In this document: one piece after another, positions 1-8,520 of the stretch | How positions within the stretch are numbered: position 1 is the stretch's first letter | How the letters are laid out: the number at the start of each line of letters is the position of its first letter | DNA from: Candidatus Gastranaerophilales bacterium | GTDB taxonomy: Bacteria > Cyanobacteriota > Vampirovibrionia > Gastranaerophilales > Gastranaerophilaceae | DNA: 64,000 bases | Direction: 5' to 3' | Assembly (NCBI GenBank): GCA_944325315.1 | Contig: CALVAA010000006.1 | Location: 47,780-111,779, forward strand | The notes under the pieces: generated by a model | Told to the model about the DNA's origin: nothing | What the model saw: only the letters and a program-made list of their open reading frames with translations | Databases searched by the model: none | Made by a program: the position numbers and the translations under genes

Positions 1-186
1 ATTAATTTCAGGTATAACACTTACTATTCCCCCTTGCGCCAAAGCAGAAGAGCCGGAAAAAAGGTTTTCTTTTGTAACAATTAAAATACCATCAGAAAAT
101 TTATTACTCTGTGCAAGCTTATTTGCGAGAAATAAACCGCTAATACCACTTCCTATAATAACAATATTGTATTTTGAATATCTCAT
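1..186 (-). CDS. nadB: L-aspartate oxidase, N-terminal part (partial)
   Basis: Only the first 62 codons are in the window; the gene continues beyond base 1. The reading starts at ATG 186 and begins with a short strand followed by GSGISG, the dinucleotide-binding fingerprint of an FAD enzyme. Further on comes SSALAQGGI, which matches the SSxxAQGGI block typical of L-aspartate oxidase, the enzyme that makes iminoaspartate for NAD synthesis. Fumarate reductase and succinate dehydrogenase flavoproteins share the fold but usually differ in that block. It is divergent from gpmI. The rest of the gene is needed to confirm the assignment. Confidence 0.75.
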   Translation of the reverse strand, partial: MRYSKYNIVIIGSGISGLFLANKLAQSNKFSDGILIVTKENLFSGSSALAQGGIVSVIPEIN

Positions 187-251
187 TACATATTCCTTTA
201 AGATATTTTCAAAAATATATTAATACAAAAAAAATTTTAATAAAATCCACC

Positions 252-280
252 TTGTTAGTGAAAATTTTTCTGTGATAAAA
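252..280 (+). promoter_or_regulatory. Probable promoter of gpmI with TGTGATAAAA -10 region
   Basis: A TTGTTA hexamer (252-257) lies 16 bases before GATAAA (274-279), within TGTGATAAAA at 271-280. The TG two bases upstream suggests an extended -10. The same TGTGATA heptamer precedes three other forward genes in this window (3305, 19806 and 34563). This is inferred from sequence only. Confidence 0.45.
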
Positions 281-310
281 TAAATTGGCTGTACTAATGT
301 GAGGTAACAT

Positions 311-1840
311 ATGACAACAACAAATAACAAAAGAACACTTCTTTGTATTTTAGATGGCTGGGGGCTGTCTGATGATAAAAAATATAATGCTGTATACAGC
401 GCAAATACTCCGAATTTTGATAAATTTATGAAAGAATATCCAAACCTTTCAATCCATGCAGACGGACTCTATGTCGGACTGCCTGAAGGGCAAATGGGCA
501 ATTCCGAAGTAGGACATTTAAATATTGGTGCAGGCAGAGTTGTTTATCAAGAACTGACCAGAATAAATAAAGCGATAGATGAGGGTGATTTTTTTAATAA
601 TGAAGAATTAATTAACGCAATAAACCACGTTAAAAAATTTGATTCAAAAATGCATATTTTTGGACTTGTTTCTCCGGGCGGCGTTCACAGCTCGATGAAG
701 CATCTGAAAGCTTTAATTGAACTTATGGCAAAAAACAACCTAAAAAAAGTGTATGTCCATGCTTTTTTAGACGGAAGAGATACACCGCCTGAATCAGCTG
801 TTGAGTATTTGAAAGAAATTGAAGATGAACTTAGAAAATACAACCTTCCTAAAATTGCTTCAATCATAGGCAGATATTGGGCTATGGATAGAGATAAACG
901 CTGGGATAGAGTTCAGAAGGCATATGATTGCTTAACTTTAGGAGAAGGAAAAATCCAACCCGACTCAAACAGTGCTATTTTAAATTCTTATGAAAACAAA
1001 ATTACAGACGAATTTGTAGAACCGACAGTGACTTCAAAAGAAAGAATAGACGATAACGACTCTGTAATCTTTTTTAACTTTAGACCGGACAGGGCAAGAG
1101 AAATTACCCGGGCATTTAATGATGAAAACTTTGACGGTTTTGAGCGTAAAAAAATAATTAAAAATTTATATTACGTTTGCATGACTCAATACGATGAGAC
1201 TTTTACGGTTCCGGTTGCATTCAAGCCGCAAAGTCTTGAAAATATTCTTGGAGATGTTTTGGATGAAAATAACATAAAGCAATTCAGAACTGCAGAAACT
1301 GAAAAATATGCCCATATTACTTTCTTTTTTAACGGAGGGGTTGAAAAGTCCGGAAGATTAGAAACAAGAGCACTCGTAAATTCACCAAAAGTTGCTACAT
1401 ACGATCTTAAACCCGAAATGAGTGCTTATGAAGTTTGCGATAATGTTTTAAACGCAATAGACAATAAAGACTACGGCTTTATTCTGGTTAATTTTGCAAA
1501 TCCAGATATGGTAGGTCACACAGGCGTTATGGATGCTGCCGTTAAGGCTTGCGAGGCAGTTGACAAATGCATCGGAAAAATTGCAAATAAGGCTCTTGAA
1601 AACAATATTACGATGATTATAACCGCAGACCATGGAAATGCAGAATGGATGTTTAACGAACAAACAAACGCACCTCAAACAGCGCACACGACAAATGTTG
1701 TGCCTTTTATTGTAGTATCAAATGATAAATACAAACTTAAAAACAAAGGTGCTCTTTGTGATATTGCTCCCACAATTTTGGATATTTTAAATATTAAAAA
1801 ACCAAAAGAAATGAGCGGTGAGACTTTAATTGAAAAATAA
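311..1840 (+). CDS. gpmI: 2,3-bisphosphoglycerate-independent phosphoglycerate mutase
   Basis: Interconverts 3- and 2-phosphoglycerate in glycolysis and gluconeogenesis in the cytoplasm, using two Mn2+ ions and a phosphoserine intermediate. Length 509 aa is normal for the family. The N-terminal metal motif LDGWG (Asp15) and the catalytic Ser65 in GNSEVGHLNIG are visible. Near the C-terminus come ITADHGN and the metal-binding His of AHTTNVVPF; the substrate-binding loop FNFRPDRARE lies in the middle. Start ATG 311 is preceded by GTGAGGT. It is monocistronic and ends in a bidirectional terminator shared with lgt. Confidence 0.97.
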   Translation: MTTTNNKRTLLCILDGWGLSDDKKYNAVYSANTPNFDKFMKEYPNLSIHADGLYVGLPEGQMGNSEVGHLNIGAGRVVYQELTRINKAIDEGDFFNNEELINAINHVKKFDSKMHIFGLVSPGGVHSSMKHLKALIELMAKNNLKKVYVHAFLDGRDTPPESAVEYLKEIEDELRKYNLPKIASIIGRYWAMDRDKRWDRVQKAYDCLTLGEGKIQPDSNSAILNSYENKITDEFVEPTVTSKERIDDNDSVIFFNFRPDRAREITRAFNDENFDGFERKKIIKNLYYVCMTQYDETFTVPVAFKPQSLENILGDVLDENNIKQFRTAETEKYAHITFFFNGGVEKSGRLETRALVNSPKVATYDLKPEMSAYEVCDNVLNAIDNKDYGFILVNFANPDMVGHTGVMDAAVKACEAVDKCIGKIANKALENNITMIITADHGNAEWMFNEQTNAPQTAHTTNVVPFIVVSNDKYKLKNKGALCDIAPTILDILNIKKPKEMSGETLIEK

Positions 1841-1853
1841 ACTTTAAATACAT

Positions 1854-1886
1854 AAAAAAGTAATGTATATCCTACATTACTTTTTT
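1854..1886. terminator. Bidirectional intrinsic terminator between gpmI and lgt
   Basis: A perfect 14-bp inverted repeat (AAAAAAGTAATGTA, loop TATCC, complementary arm) ends in six T on either strand. It lies after gpmI and includes the stop codon of lgt, so it can end both convergent transcripts. Confidence 0.85.
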
Positions 1887-2669
1887 ATTTTTTATCAAAA
1901 TAAAAAGTATAAAAGAAAAAATTATTCCCAAAAAAGATAAAATAACTGCAACAGGAACAGAAAAGATATTTAAAACACTATCTATCCTGAACGATTCTAC
2001 TACTATACGAATTAAGGAATAGGAAAAAATATAAAAACAAGACAGATAACCAGGTTTCAGCTTTCTTTTTGAAGAAAAATAAAAAAGAAAAACAAAAAGT
2101 ATAAAATCCAAAATGCTTTCATACAAAAAAGCCGGATGAAAATATTCAAAATCGCTATAGCCTTTATATCTGTAGGGTATATCAACATATAGTTTTAAAA
2201 ACCCTTCGCTCGGGTGACCGTATGCTTCTTGATTAAAATAGTTTCCCCATCTCCCAATTGCTTGAGCCAAAGGCATAAAAACTGCAAATGCATCGGCAAA
2301 CTTTAAAAAAGAAATATTTGTTTTTTGAGAAATAATATAAATAATCACTATTCCGAAAAACAAAGCACCCCAAATAGACAATCCCCCATGGTGAAAAGCT
2401 AAAATTTCAGTCGGGTTTTTTATATAGAAGCTCAAATTCCCTAAAATATAAAAAAACCTTGCTCCAATGAGTGATACAAAAATAATCACAGGTGAAAAAT
2501 CAAGAAAATTGTCTGCAAATTTAACATCAAATCTTTTTTTAAAATATCTATACAGGCAAAAAACGCAAACAAGCATAGAAATCGCCATAATGATACCGTA
2601 CCATCTGATTTCAAAATTTAAAAATGAAAACGCCACAGGCGAGCTTGGAGGTTTTAAAATAATTTCCAT
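1872..2669 (-). CDS. lgt: Prolipoprotein diacylglyceryl transferase
   Basis: Transfers diacylglycerol from phosphatidylglycerol to the lipobox cysteine of prelipoproteins in the inner membrane. The 265-aa protein has about seven hydrophobic segments, normal for Lgt. The family signature is seen as GRWGNYFNQEAYG (about residues 140-152), with HHGGLSIWGA before it and HPAFLYES after it. The ATG is directly adjacent to the stop codon of the upstream TPR lipoprotein gene, so the two are likely co-transcribed, which suits a lipoprotein and its modifying enzyme. Confidence 0.96.
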   Translation of the reverse strand: MEIILKPPSSPVAFSFLNFEIRWYGIIMAISMLVCVFCLYRYFKKRFDVKFADNFLDFSPVIIFVSLIGARFFYILGNLSFYIKNPTEILAFHHGGLSIWGALFFGIVIIYIISQKTNISFLKFADAFAVFMPLAQAIGRWGNYFNQEAYGHPSEGFLKLYVDIPYRYKGYSDFEYFHPAFLYESILDFILFVFLFYFSSKRKLKPGYLSCFYIFSYSLIRIVVESFRIDSVLNIFSVPVAVILSFLGIIFSFILFILIKNKKVM

Positions 2670-3227
2670 TTATTGAATTTCTGACTGTTTATTTGCTATT
2701 AGTTCGTTATTTTTGCTTATTACATTTAGAACATCTTTTGAATCTTCTGCATTCGGAACAAGATTTACATACTGATTAAAGCTGTCATTAGCTTTTTTTA
2801 AGTATTCTATATATTGTTTAGCCATTGTATAATTTTGGGTAAGGTCTTTGTATTCAATTGTTTCAATTTCACCGTTAGGCAATTTTTTTTCATAAATTCT
2901 GTCTGCAAGACAATTATTTACAACACCAAGTGTATAGTATACCGCAGGTTCGTCTTTTGCTAATTTAGAAGCGGCTTCAATGTGCTTTTGAGCTTTTTCG
3001 CATTCTCCTATTTGGACATAAGCAACTGCTAAGTTGTATCTTGATTCATAAATTGAATCATCCAGGTCAATAGAAGATTCAAATCTGGAAATTGCAGATT
3101 GAATGTCTCCTTTTTGCATATAATCAATTGCTATTTGATTTAATTCATGGACAGCAAAAGTATTAACACAAGCGCTTGTTAAAACTCCAAATAACAAAAT
3201 CATAAAAAAAGACAAAAATTTTTTCAT
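2670..3227 (-). CDS. TPR-containing probable lipoprotein
   Basis: 185 aa. A basic start and hydrophobic stretch end in LTSAC, giving a candidate lipobox Cys20; Thr at -3 is not ideal, so lipidation is likely but not certain. Two to three TPR units follow (about residues 30-110: AIDYMQKGDIQSAISRFE, SRYNLAVAYVQIGECEKA). A charged helical tail completes the protein. TPR folds mediate protein contacts; the partner cannot be read from the sequence. It sits directly upstream of lgt in the same transcription direction. The function is unknown. Confidence 0.8.
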   Translation of the reverse strand: MKKFLSFFMILLFGVLTSACVNTFAVHELNQIAIDYMQKGDIQSAISRFESSIDLDDSIYESRYNLAVAYVQIGECEKAQKHIEAASKLAKDEPAVYYTLGVVNNCLADRIYEKKLPNGEIETIEYKDLTQNYTMAKQYIEYLKKANDSFNQYVNLVPNAEDSKDVLNVISKNNELIANKQSEIQ

Positions 3228-3275
3228 TATTTCCTCAAATATTTATATATTCTTTATATTTATTATTAGAATATT

Positions 3276-3282
3276 TGTGATA
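3276..3282 (+). promoter_or_regulatory. TGTGATA -10-like element upstream of the GT11-like gene
   Basis: TGTGATA is found 22 bases before ATG 3305 and matches the element before gpmI, valS and the gene at 34563. No convincing -35 box was seen. It is reported because of the recurrence. Confidence 0.3.
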
Positions 3283-3304
3283 CGCTTAAATGTAAATCAT
3301 ACAT

Positions 3305-4114
3305 ATGATTAATTTTTATTGTGGTTTAAGAATTATGAAAGATGAAAATGTAGTTATAATTGAATATCAAGACAATTTTGCGCATAACCTTTCAAACTAT
3401 GCATACGGAAAAATTTTGGAAGAAAATTCAAACTTGAAGTGTTGTTATATAAACAATCCTAAACAAAGAGATACTTTTGAAAAAACAATGGAAAATTTTA
3501 ATCTCAATTTAAACTATATATCACTTCCAAGAGTAAATAGCCTTCAAAAAAGGAGCTTTTTTAACAGGAAAAAACATTTCTTATATAAAGATTTTAGAAA
3601 AAGAATAAACAAAAAGAAGAAAAATTCGTTTTTAAATTTAACTAATTTTAAAATAGATGATTTAAAATATATTTCGGATGATATCAGACATAGCCTGTTT
3701 TTTAGTAAAAAAGATTTTATTATCAGCTATGATATTTTGGAAAAAATCACACAGTCAAACTCAATCGGTCTTTACATTGACAAAAATGATGAGAATATAG
3801 ACTTTGATTTTATAAATAGAGCACAAGTCAGAATAAACAAATATGTAAAAAAACCTATGCTTTTTATATTTACTAAAAAAAACCCGGATTTAAAGATTAA
3901 AAAGTATATAGATATTGAATTTATAAATTTTTTAGACTGGAGAGAAGAATTTTATTTTCTTACAAACTGCAAGCATAAAATTATTTTAAATTCAAACCTT
4001 TCATACTCCGAAGGACTTTGGGCGGCATATTTAGGTTTAAAAGACTATTCAATAAACATATATGATAAAAGATTCAATCAAAAAGTAAAAAACAAAAATT
4101 GGATTGCAATATAA
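3305..4114 (+). CDS. Degenerate GT11 (alpha-1,2-fucosyltransferase-like) protein
   Basis: 269 aa. The N-terminal NFAHNLSNYAYGKILEE parallels the GNQLFQYAFGRALAE opening of GT11 fucosyltransferases. The C-terminal CKHKIILNSNLSYSEGLWAA parallels CKHNIIANSTFSWWGAWL. Between them, where the donor-binding HxRRxDY motif should be, there is GLYIDKNDENID, so the key arginines are absent and activity is doubtful. A second ATG ten codons in is an equally good start. The gene is isolated among housekeeping genes, with its stop touching that of the convergent GerMN gene. The family link is by motif comparison only. Confidence 0.6.
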   Translation: MINFYCGLRIMKDENVVIIEYQDNFAHNLSNYAYGKILEENSNLKCCYINNPKQRDTFEKTMENFNLNLNYISLPRVNSLQKRSFFNRKKHFLYKDFRKRINKKKKNSFLNLTNFKIDDLKYISDDIRHSLFFSKKDFIISYDILEKITQSNSIGLYIDKNDENIDFDFINRAQVRINKYVKKPMLFIFTKKNPDLKIKKYIDIEFINFLDWREEFYFLTNCKHKIILNSNLSYSEGLWAAYLGLKDYSINIYDKRFNQKVKNKNWIAI

Positions 4115-4759
4115 TCATTCAAGCGGTTGCTTTATATAAACGCCGTCTCCGCCCAAATATTCAACTTCTTTGTCGTTAATATACAGATAAACATTTTTAC
4201 CGGGAGCAATGCTTTTGACGGTTTTAGAAAGCTGTTTTACTCTGTTTTCAATGCTTTGCGAACCGCCACCATTTCCGAAATTTGACGATAGGTTTACAAT
4301 AACATTATTATCAATCCTTTTAACGGATATTAAATCAACGTTAGCAGGAATTTCAGAGTAATAACCCTTTTTGGTTTCAGAAATTAAAGGGCCTTTAAGA
4401 AGAAGTGAAATTTGAGATTCAATTGTAGGCTTAACTGACAATTGGCGCTTTAATGGTATTAGTTGACCGTTATTTGAATAAAAATAGCAAGTGTGAGTAT
4501 ATTTTTCATCTTTTTTATCAGACTTAGTTTCCTTTTTACTATCAATTTGTTCTTGATTTATGTTGTCATTAAGATGCTCTTTTTGCTCTTTTGTAAAAGC
4601 GGTTTTATCTTCAACATCTTCATGTATCCCAAAAACAGTACTTGTTTTTGATACAAACAAATCATCCGAATGTTCTTTCATGGAAAAATATTTATATGAC
4701 AAAAAACCAAATGCTATAAACAGACAAACAAAAAATGTTTTAAAAAAAGTGTTCATCAA
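4115..4759 (-). CDS. GerMN domain-containing membrane-anchored protein
   Basis: 214 aa. An N-terminal hydrophobic segment (about residues 5-24) is followed by a charged, Lys/Asp/Glu-rich linker to about residue 85. A C-terminal GerMN-type domain follows, recognised by the YYSEIPANVDLISVKRIDNN and VIVNLSSNF stretches and the YLYINDKEVEYL end. GerMN was named from spore germination proteins but also occurs in non-sporulating bacteria as an extracytoplasmic domain. The ATG overlaps the 3' end of truB by 20 bases, so it is the last gene of the infB-rbfA-truB operon. The specific role is unknown. Confidence 0.8.
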   Translation of the reverse strand: MMNTFFKTFFVCLFIAFGFLSYKYFSMKEHSDDLFVSKTSTVFGIHEDVEDKTAFTKEQKEHLNDNINQEQIDSKKETKSDKKDEKYTHTCYFYSNNGQLIPLKRQLSVKPTIESQISLLLKGPLISETKKGYYSEIPANVDLISVKRIDNNVIVNLSSNFGNGGGSQSIENRVKQLSKTVKSIAPGKNVYLYINDKEVEYLGGDGVYIKQPLE

Positions 4760-5600
4760 TTTCCTCCCTAAAAACTTTTTTAGGCTTTATTAAATTATCT
4801 GACAAATTTGCAACAGATACAAGTTTGTTATTTTTTGTTAATAATATTATTCCGGATTTGGAAAAAGCCTCAAATTGAATATAATTGCCGTTTAAGATTC
4901 TTTTTAGCTGGCTGTCATCAAGCTCAACTTTATCGTAATCAAGAACATCAATCGGGCTTATTTTTTTATACACCTCATCATCAAGGTAGTTTGAATCCGA
5001 TATTTTAAATCCCCCTGCTTGGATTCTTTTAAGTTCTAAAACATATGCGCCACAGTTTAATTTTTTACCAAGGTCATCGGCAAAAGACCTGATATATGTT
5101 CCTTTTTTTACTTTAAGTTCAAGTTCAGCAATATCTCCACAGAAAGCTAACAATTCTATTGAATATATTTCAATTTCCCTAATTGGGATATCAATATTTA
5201 ACTCAGGGTCTTTTCTTACAATATCACAGAGTTTTTTACCGTTTTTTTTAACAGCACTGTAAACAGGAGGCTTTTGACAAGTTTTACCCAGAAAAGTTTT
5301 AAGAACCGACATTAATTTCTCTTTTGAAAAATCCGGCTTTTTAACAAATTCTATATCGCCTTCAGCATCAAAAGTTGTAGATGCATAACCAAATTTAATT
5401 TTTACAACGTAGGTTTTATCGCTTTGAAGGTAACTTAAAAGTTTTGTCGCATTTCCGACACCTATTTGCAAAACACCGCTTGCTAAAGGATCAAGTGTAC
5501 CGGAGTGTCCTATTTGCTTTATGGAAAGCTTTTTTCTTAATGTTTTTACAACATCAAAAGAGCTCATTCCTTTCGGTTTATTGATATTTAGAAAATACAT
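4740..5600 (-). CDS. truB: tRNA pseudouridine(55) synthase
   Basis: Converts U55 of the tRNA T-loop to pseudouridine. The catalytic Asp37 lies in GHSGTLDPLASGVL, the TruB family motif. The N-terminal NINKPKGMSSF and the later KGTYIRSFADDLG stretch are also diagnostic. Length 286 aa is in the usual bacterial range. It follows rbfA with touching ends and overlaps the GerMN gene. The infB-rbfA-truB order is common in bacteria. Confidence 0.96.
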   Translation of the reverse strand: MYFLNINKPKGMSSFDVVKTLRKKLSIKQIGHSGTLDPLASGVLQIGVGNATKLLSYLQSDKTYVVKIKFGYASTTFDAEGDIEFVKKPDFSKEKLMSVLKTFLGKTCQKPPVYSAVKKNGKKLCDIVRKDPELNIDIPIREIEIYSIELLAFCGDIAELELKVKKGTYIRSFADDLGKKLNCGAYVLELKRIQAGGFKISDSNYLDDEVYKKISPIDVLDYDKVELDDSQLKRILNGNYIQFEAFSKSGIILLTKNNKLVSVANLSDNLIKPKKVFREEIDEHFF

Positions 5601-5950
5601 TAAATCTCGCCACGTTGAATTTTATTTATTAATTCAGTCATTTTAGCGCCATGTTCCAGAGAATCATCCGGGATAAAAAGAAGGGAAGGTGTTTTTCTGA
5701 GCCTTATTCTTTTTCCAACCTCATGGCGGATTTGTCCTGTGTGTCTTTCAAGTGCTTTTGATGTTTTCTCTTTTGCAATTTCATCTCCAAAAACACTGTA
5801 AAAAACCCGTGCAGCAGAATTGTCCGAAGAAACATCAACATCTGTAATTGATACCATAGCACAGATTTGAGGATCTTTGATTTCACGGAAAATAATATCA
5901 GATATTTCCCTCATTAAAGCTTTTCTTACTCTTTCATTTCTTAATGACAT
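5600..5950 (-). CDS. rbfA: 30S ribosome-binding factor A
   Basis: Assists late maturation of the 30S subunit and 16S rRNA processing. The 116-aa protein has the RbfA opening (NERVRKALMREISDIIFREI), the conserved DPQICAMVSITDVDVSSD block and the C-terminal RKTPSLLFIPDDSLEHGAKM region. It lies 8 bases downstream of infB and its stop meets the truB start, so the genes are co-transcribed. Confidence 0.95.
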   Translation of the reverse strand: MSLRNERVRKALMREISDIIFREIKDPQICAMVSITDVDVSSDNSAARVFYSVFGDEIAKEKTSKALERHTGQIRHEVGKRIRLRKTPSLLFIPDDSLEHGAKMTELINKIQRGEI

Positions 5951-5958
5951 TTTAATTC

Positions 5959-8451
5959 CTATACAAGCGTCTGGGGTTCAACTTCTTTTGTTGTGGAAAC
6001 TTCGATTATATCGCCTTCTTTAATATCATTAAATTTAGAAAACGATATACCGCATTCAAATCCTTCTTTTACTTCTTTGACATCGTCTTTAAAGCGTTTT
6101 AATTGATCAATTTCGCCTTTAAAAATTTCAATTCCGTCTCTAAGCAATCTTGCTGTTTTAGAACGGACTATTTTACCTTCAAGAACATAACATCCTGCGA
6201 TTTTAGTTGTTTTTCCTATGGTAAATACGGCTCTTACTTCAGCTTTACCCAGTTCAACATCTTCAATTTCAGGCGACAATAAAGACAGCATAGTCTTTTC
6301 AATATCTTCTAAAACCTGATAAATTATATCGTATTTTTTAATTTTTACGCCTTCTTTTTGAGCTGATAACAAAGCATTAGAGTCTTCTTTTACGCTAAAA
6401 CCTAGTATAATAGCACCCGAAGCACTTGCAAGCATAACATCCGCCTCAGAAATATCGCCCACACCGACATGGACAATTTTTGGAACAACCTTAAGAGATT
6501 TTACATTCTGTATTGCATGAGATACAGCTTCAGCCGAACCATTTGTATTGGCTTTAATTATGAGATTCAAATTAGTAACTTGGTTGTCTTGTGCCATTGC
6601 TTCCTTTTGAACATGAGCTGCAGTCATGGCTTCAAGCCTTGTTGAGCGCTCTTTTTGTTTTCTTTCCTGAACAATAGATTTCATCAACTTTTCGTTTGCA
6701 ACCGCTTCAAAAATATCGCCTGCTTGAGGAACTTCATTTAACCCAAGAATTTCAACAGGAGTAGAAGGTCCTGCAGTTCTTACACGTCGGCCGGAATCAT
6801 CCAATAATGCTCTTACTTTTCCGCCTACAGTACCTGCTACAATTGAATCACCAACTTTCAGCGTACCGTTTTGAACAAGCATGGTGGCAACCGGACCTTT
6901 TCCTTTGTCTAAGTTTGCTTCAATAATAACTCCCGTTGCAGGGCATTTTTCAACAGCTTTCAGTTCTTGCATATCAGCCAGCAACAGTATATATTCCAAA
7001 AGTTCATCAATACCCGTCTTTTGAAGAGCTGAAACCGGAACACAAATCGTATCTCCGCCCCACTTTTCAGGTACTAAACCATGTTCAGTCAGTTCTTGTA
7101 AAACTTTATCCGGGTTTGCATCCTGCTTATCCATTTTATTTATTGCGACAATAATCGGAACTCCGGCAGATTTAGCATGCGATATTGATTCAATGGTCTG
7201 TGGCATAACTCCATCATCAGCTGCAACAACTAATACTGCGATATCCGTTGATTGTGCACCTCTGAGTCGCATTTGAGTAAACGCTTCATGACCGGGAGTA
7301 TCAATAAAAACAATTTTCTTTTTGTCCAGCCAAACAGTATACGCACCAATACTTTGGGTAATACCGCCAACTTCCGTTTGAACAATTTTATGTTTTGAAG
7401 CACGAATTGAATCTAAAAGCGTAGTTTTTCCATGGTCAACATGGCCCATTACCGTTACAACGGGGGCCCTTTTAACAATATCTTCAGGTTTTGCATTAAC
7501 AAGATACTTGTTTACGCCTTCTTTTTCTTCTTCTTGTGCAATAAAAGCTTCAAGATCTTCTTCTAAAATTTCTAATCCGAAATTCTTTGCTACTTTTTTA
7601 GAAGTTTCGGTATCAATCGGTGCATTAACCGTGACCATTATGCCTTCAAGCATTAAAAATTTAATTATCTCAGCCGGAGTTTTTTTAATTTTTTCGCTAA
7701 GTTCTCCGACTGTCATAGGTCTGTCGATTACTACTGAAGTTACTTCTTCAACCACAGTTGTTTGGTGAGTGTGTTTTTTATGCTTGTTTTGAACAGTTTT
7801 TTCAAGGCTTATTCTTTCTTGTTCTTCCTGTTTATTGTTATAAGCATGGTCTCTTTTTTTCTTTTTTGCATTCCTCGATTGATTGTTATACATATCCTGA
7901 GGAATAATATGTCTTTTTATGGGTTGGTTTTGAATTTTTTGTTCTTTTTCTTTAATATCTTTTTGTTTTTTCTCCGGGATCTTTTGTTCAGGTTGCGCTT
8001 TTGCAAAATTTTTCCTTGTCATCGAAGGAAGAGAAGATAATTTATCTGTTGAATTTTCAATTTTTGGTTTTTGATCCGGTTTTTTTTCAACTTTTGTGTC
8101 CGGTGAATATTTTTTTTCATCCGCTGGTTTTATATTGTTTTTTTGAGGTTTTTGCTGTTTTGGAGCACTTCTTACTATTTCCAGTTTTGAAACAGTTTTA
8201 ATCACGGGTTTTTGTATTGGCTCAGGTTGCTTTTCTTCTTGTTCTGATAATTTTTGCTTCTTTACCACAAAAGCTTTAGGTTTAATTTGTGATTTATCTT
8301 GTTTGTTATATAAAGCTTTAATTCTATCAATATACGCATCACCGACAGTAGAACTGTGCGATTTCAAAGACAAACCCAATGTTTCATTTGCTTTTTCAAT
8401 AAGTTCCTTAGATGTTATGTTTAATTCTTTTGCAAGTTCGTGTACTCTCAT
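5959..8451 (-). CDS. infB: Translation initiation factor IF-2
   Basis: GTPase that positions initiator tRNA on the ribosome. 830 aa. An N-terminal IF2-N module (1-50) is followed by a long Lys/Gln/Pro-rich linker (about 55-235), a second IF2-N module (245-300) and the G domain: G1 GHVDHGKT at 336-343, G3 DTPGH at 384-388, G4 NKMD at 438-441. Translation-factor beta barrels and the C-terminal fMet-tRNA-binding domain complete it. The linker varies between lineages. It is the first gene of its operon; nusA is not upstream here, where a TPR gene sits instead. Confidence 0.98.
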   Translation of the reverse strand: MRVHELAKELNITSKELIEKANETLGLSLKSHSSTVGDAYIDRIKALYNKQDKSQIKPKAFVVKKQKLSEQEEKQPEPIQKPVIKTVSKLEIVRSAPKQQKPQKNNIKPADEKKYSPDTKVEKKPDQKPKIENSTDKLSSLPSMTRKNFAKAQPEQKIPEKKQKDIKEKEQKIQNQPIKRHIIPQDMYNNQSRNAKKKKRDHAYNNKQEEQERISLEKTVQNKHKKHTHQTTVVEEVTSVVIDRPMTVGELSEKIKKTPAEIIKFLMLEGIMVTVNAPIDTETSKKVAKNFGLEILEEDLEAFIAQEEEKEGVNKYLVNAKPEDIVKRAPVVTVMGHVDHGKTTLLDSIRASKHKIVQTEVGGITQSIGAYTVWLDKKKIVFIDTPGHEAFTQMRLRGAQSTDIAVLVVAADDGVMPQTIESISHAKSAGVPIIVAINKMDKQDANPDKVLQELTEHGLVPEKWGGDTICVPVSALQKTGIDELLEYILLLADMQELKAVEKCPATGVIIEANLDKGKGPVATMLVQNGTLKVGDSIVAGTVGGKVRALLDDSGRRVRTAGPSTPVEILGLNEVPQAGDIFEAVANEKLMKSIVQERKQKERSTRLEAMTAAHVQKEAMAQDNQVTNLNLIIKANTNGSAEAVSHAIQNVKSLKVVPKIVHVGVGDISEADVMLASASGAIILGFSVKEDSNALLSAQKEGVKIKKYDIIYQVLEDIEKTMLSLLSPEIEDVELGKAEVRAVFTIGKTTKIAGCYVLEGKIVRSKTARLLRDGIEIFKGEIDQLKRFKDDVKEVKEGFECGISFSKFNDIKEGDIIEVSTTKEVEPQTLV

Positions 8452-8520
8452 GGTGCTCCAATTTAACTTTTAATTAATTTCTATTTTTAAAATAACACAA
8501 GCAAATAATTAAGTACAGTA

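Noticed and set aside
7508..8201. Forward-strand ORFs rich in Phe, Leu and Ser opposite infB
   Set aside because: They mirror the Lys/Glu/Gln-rich linker of IF-2 on the complementary strand and have no ribosome binding sites or conserved features.
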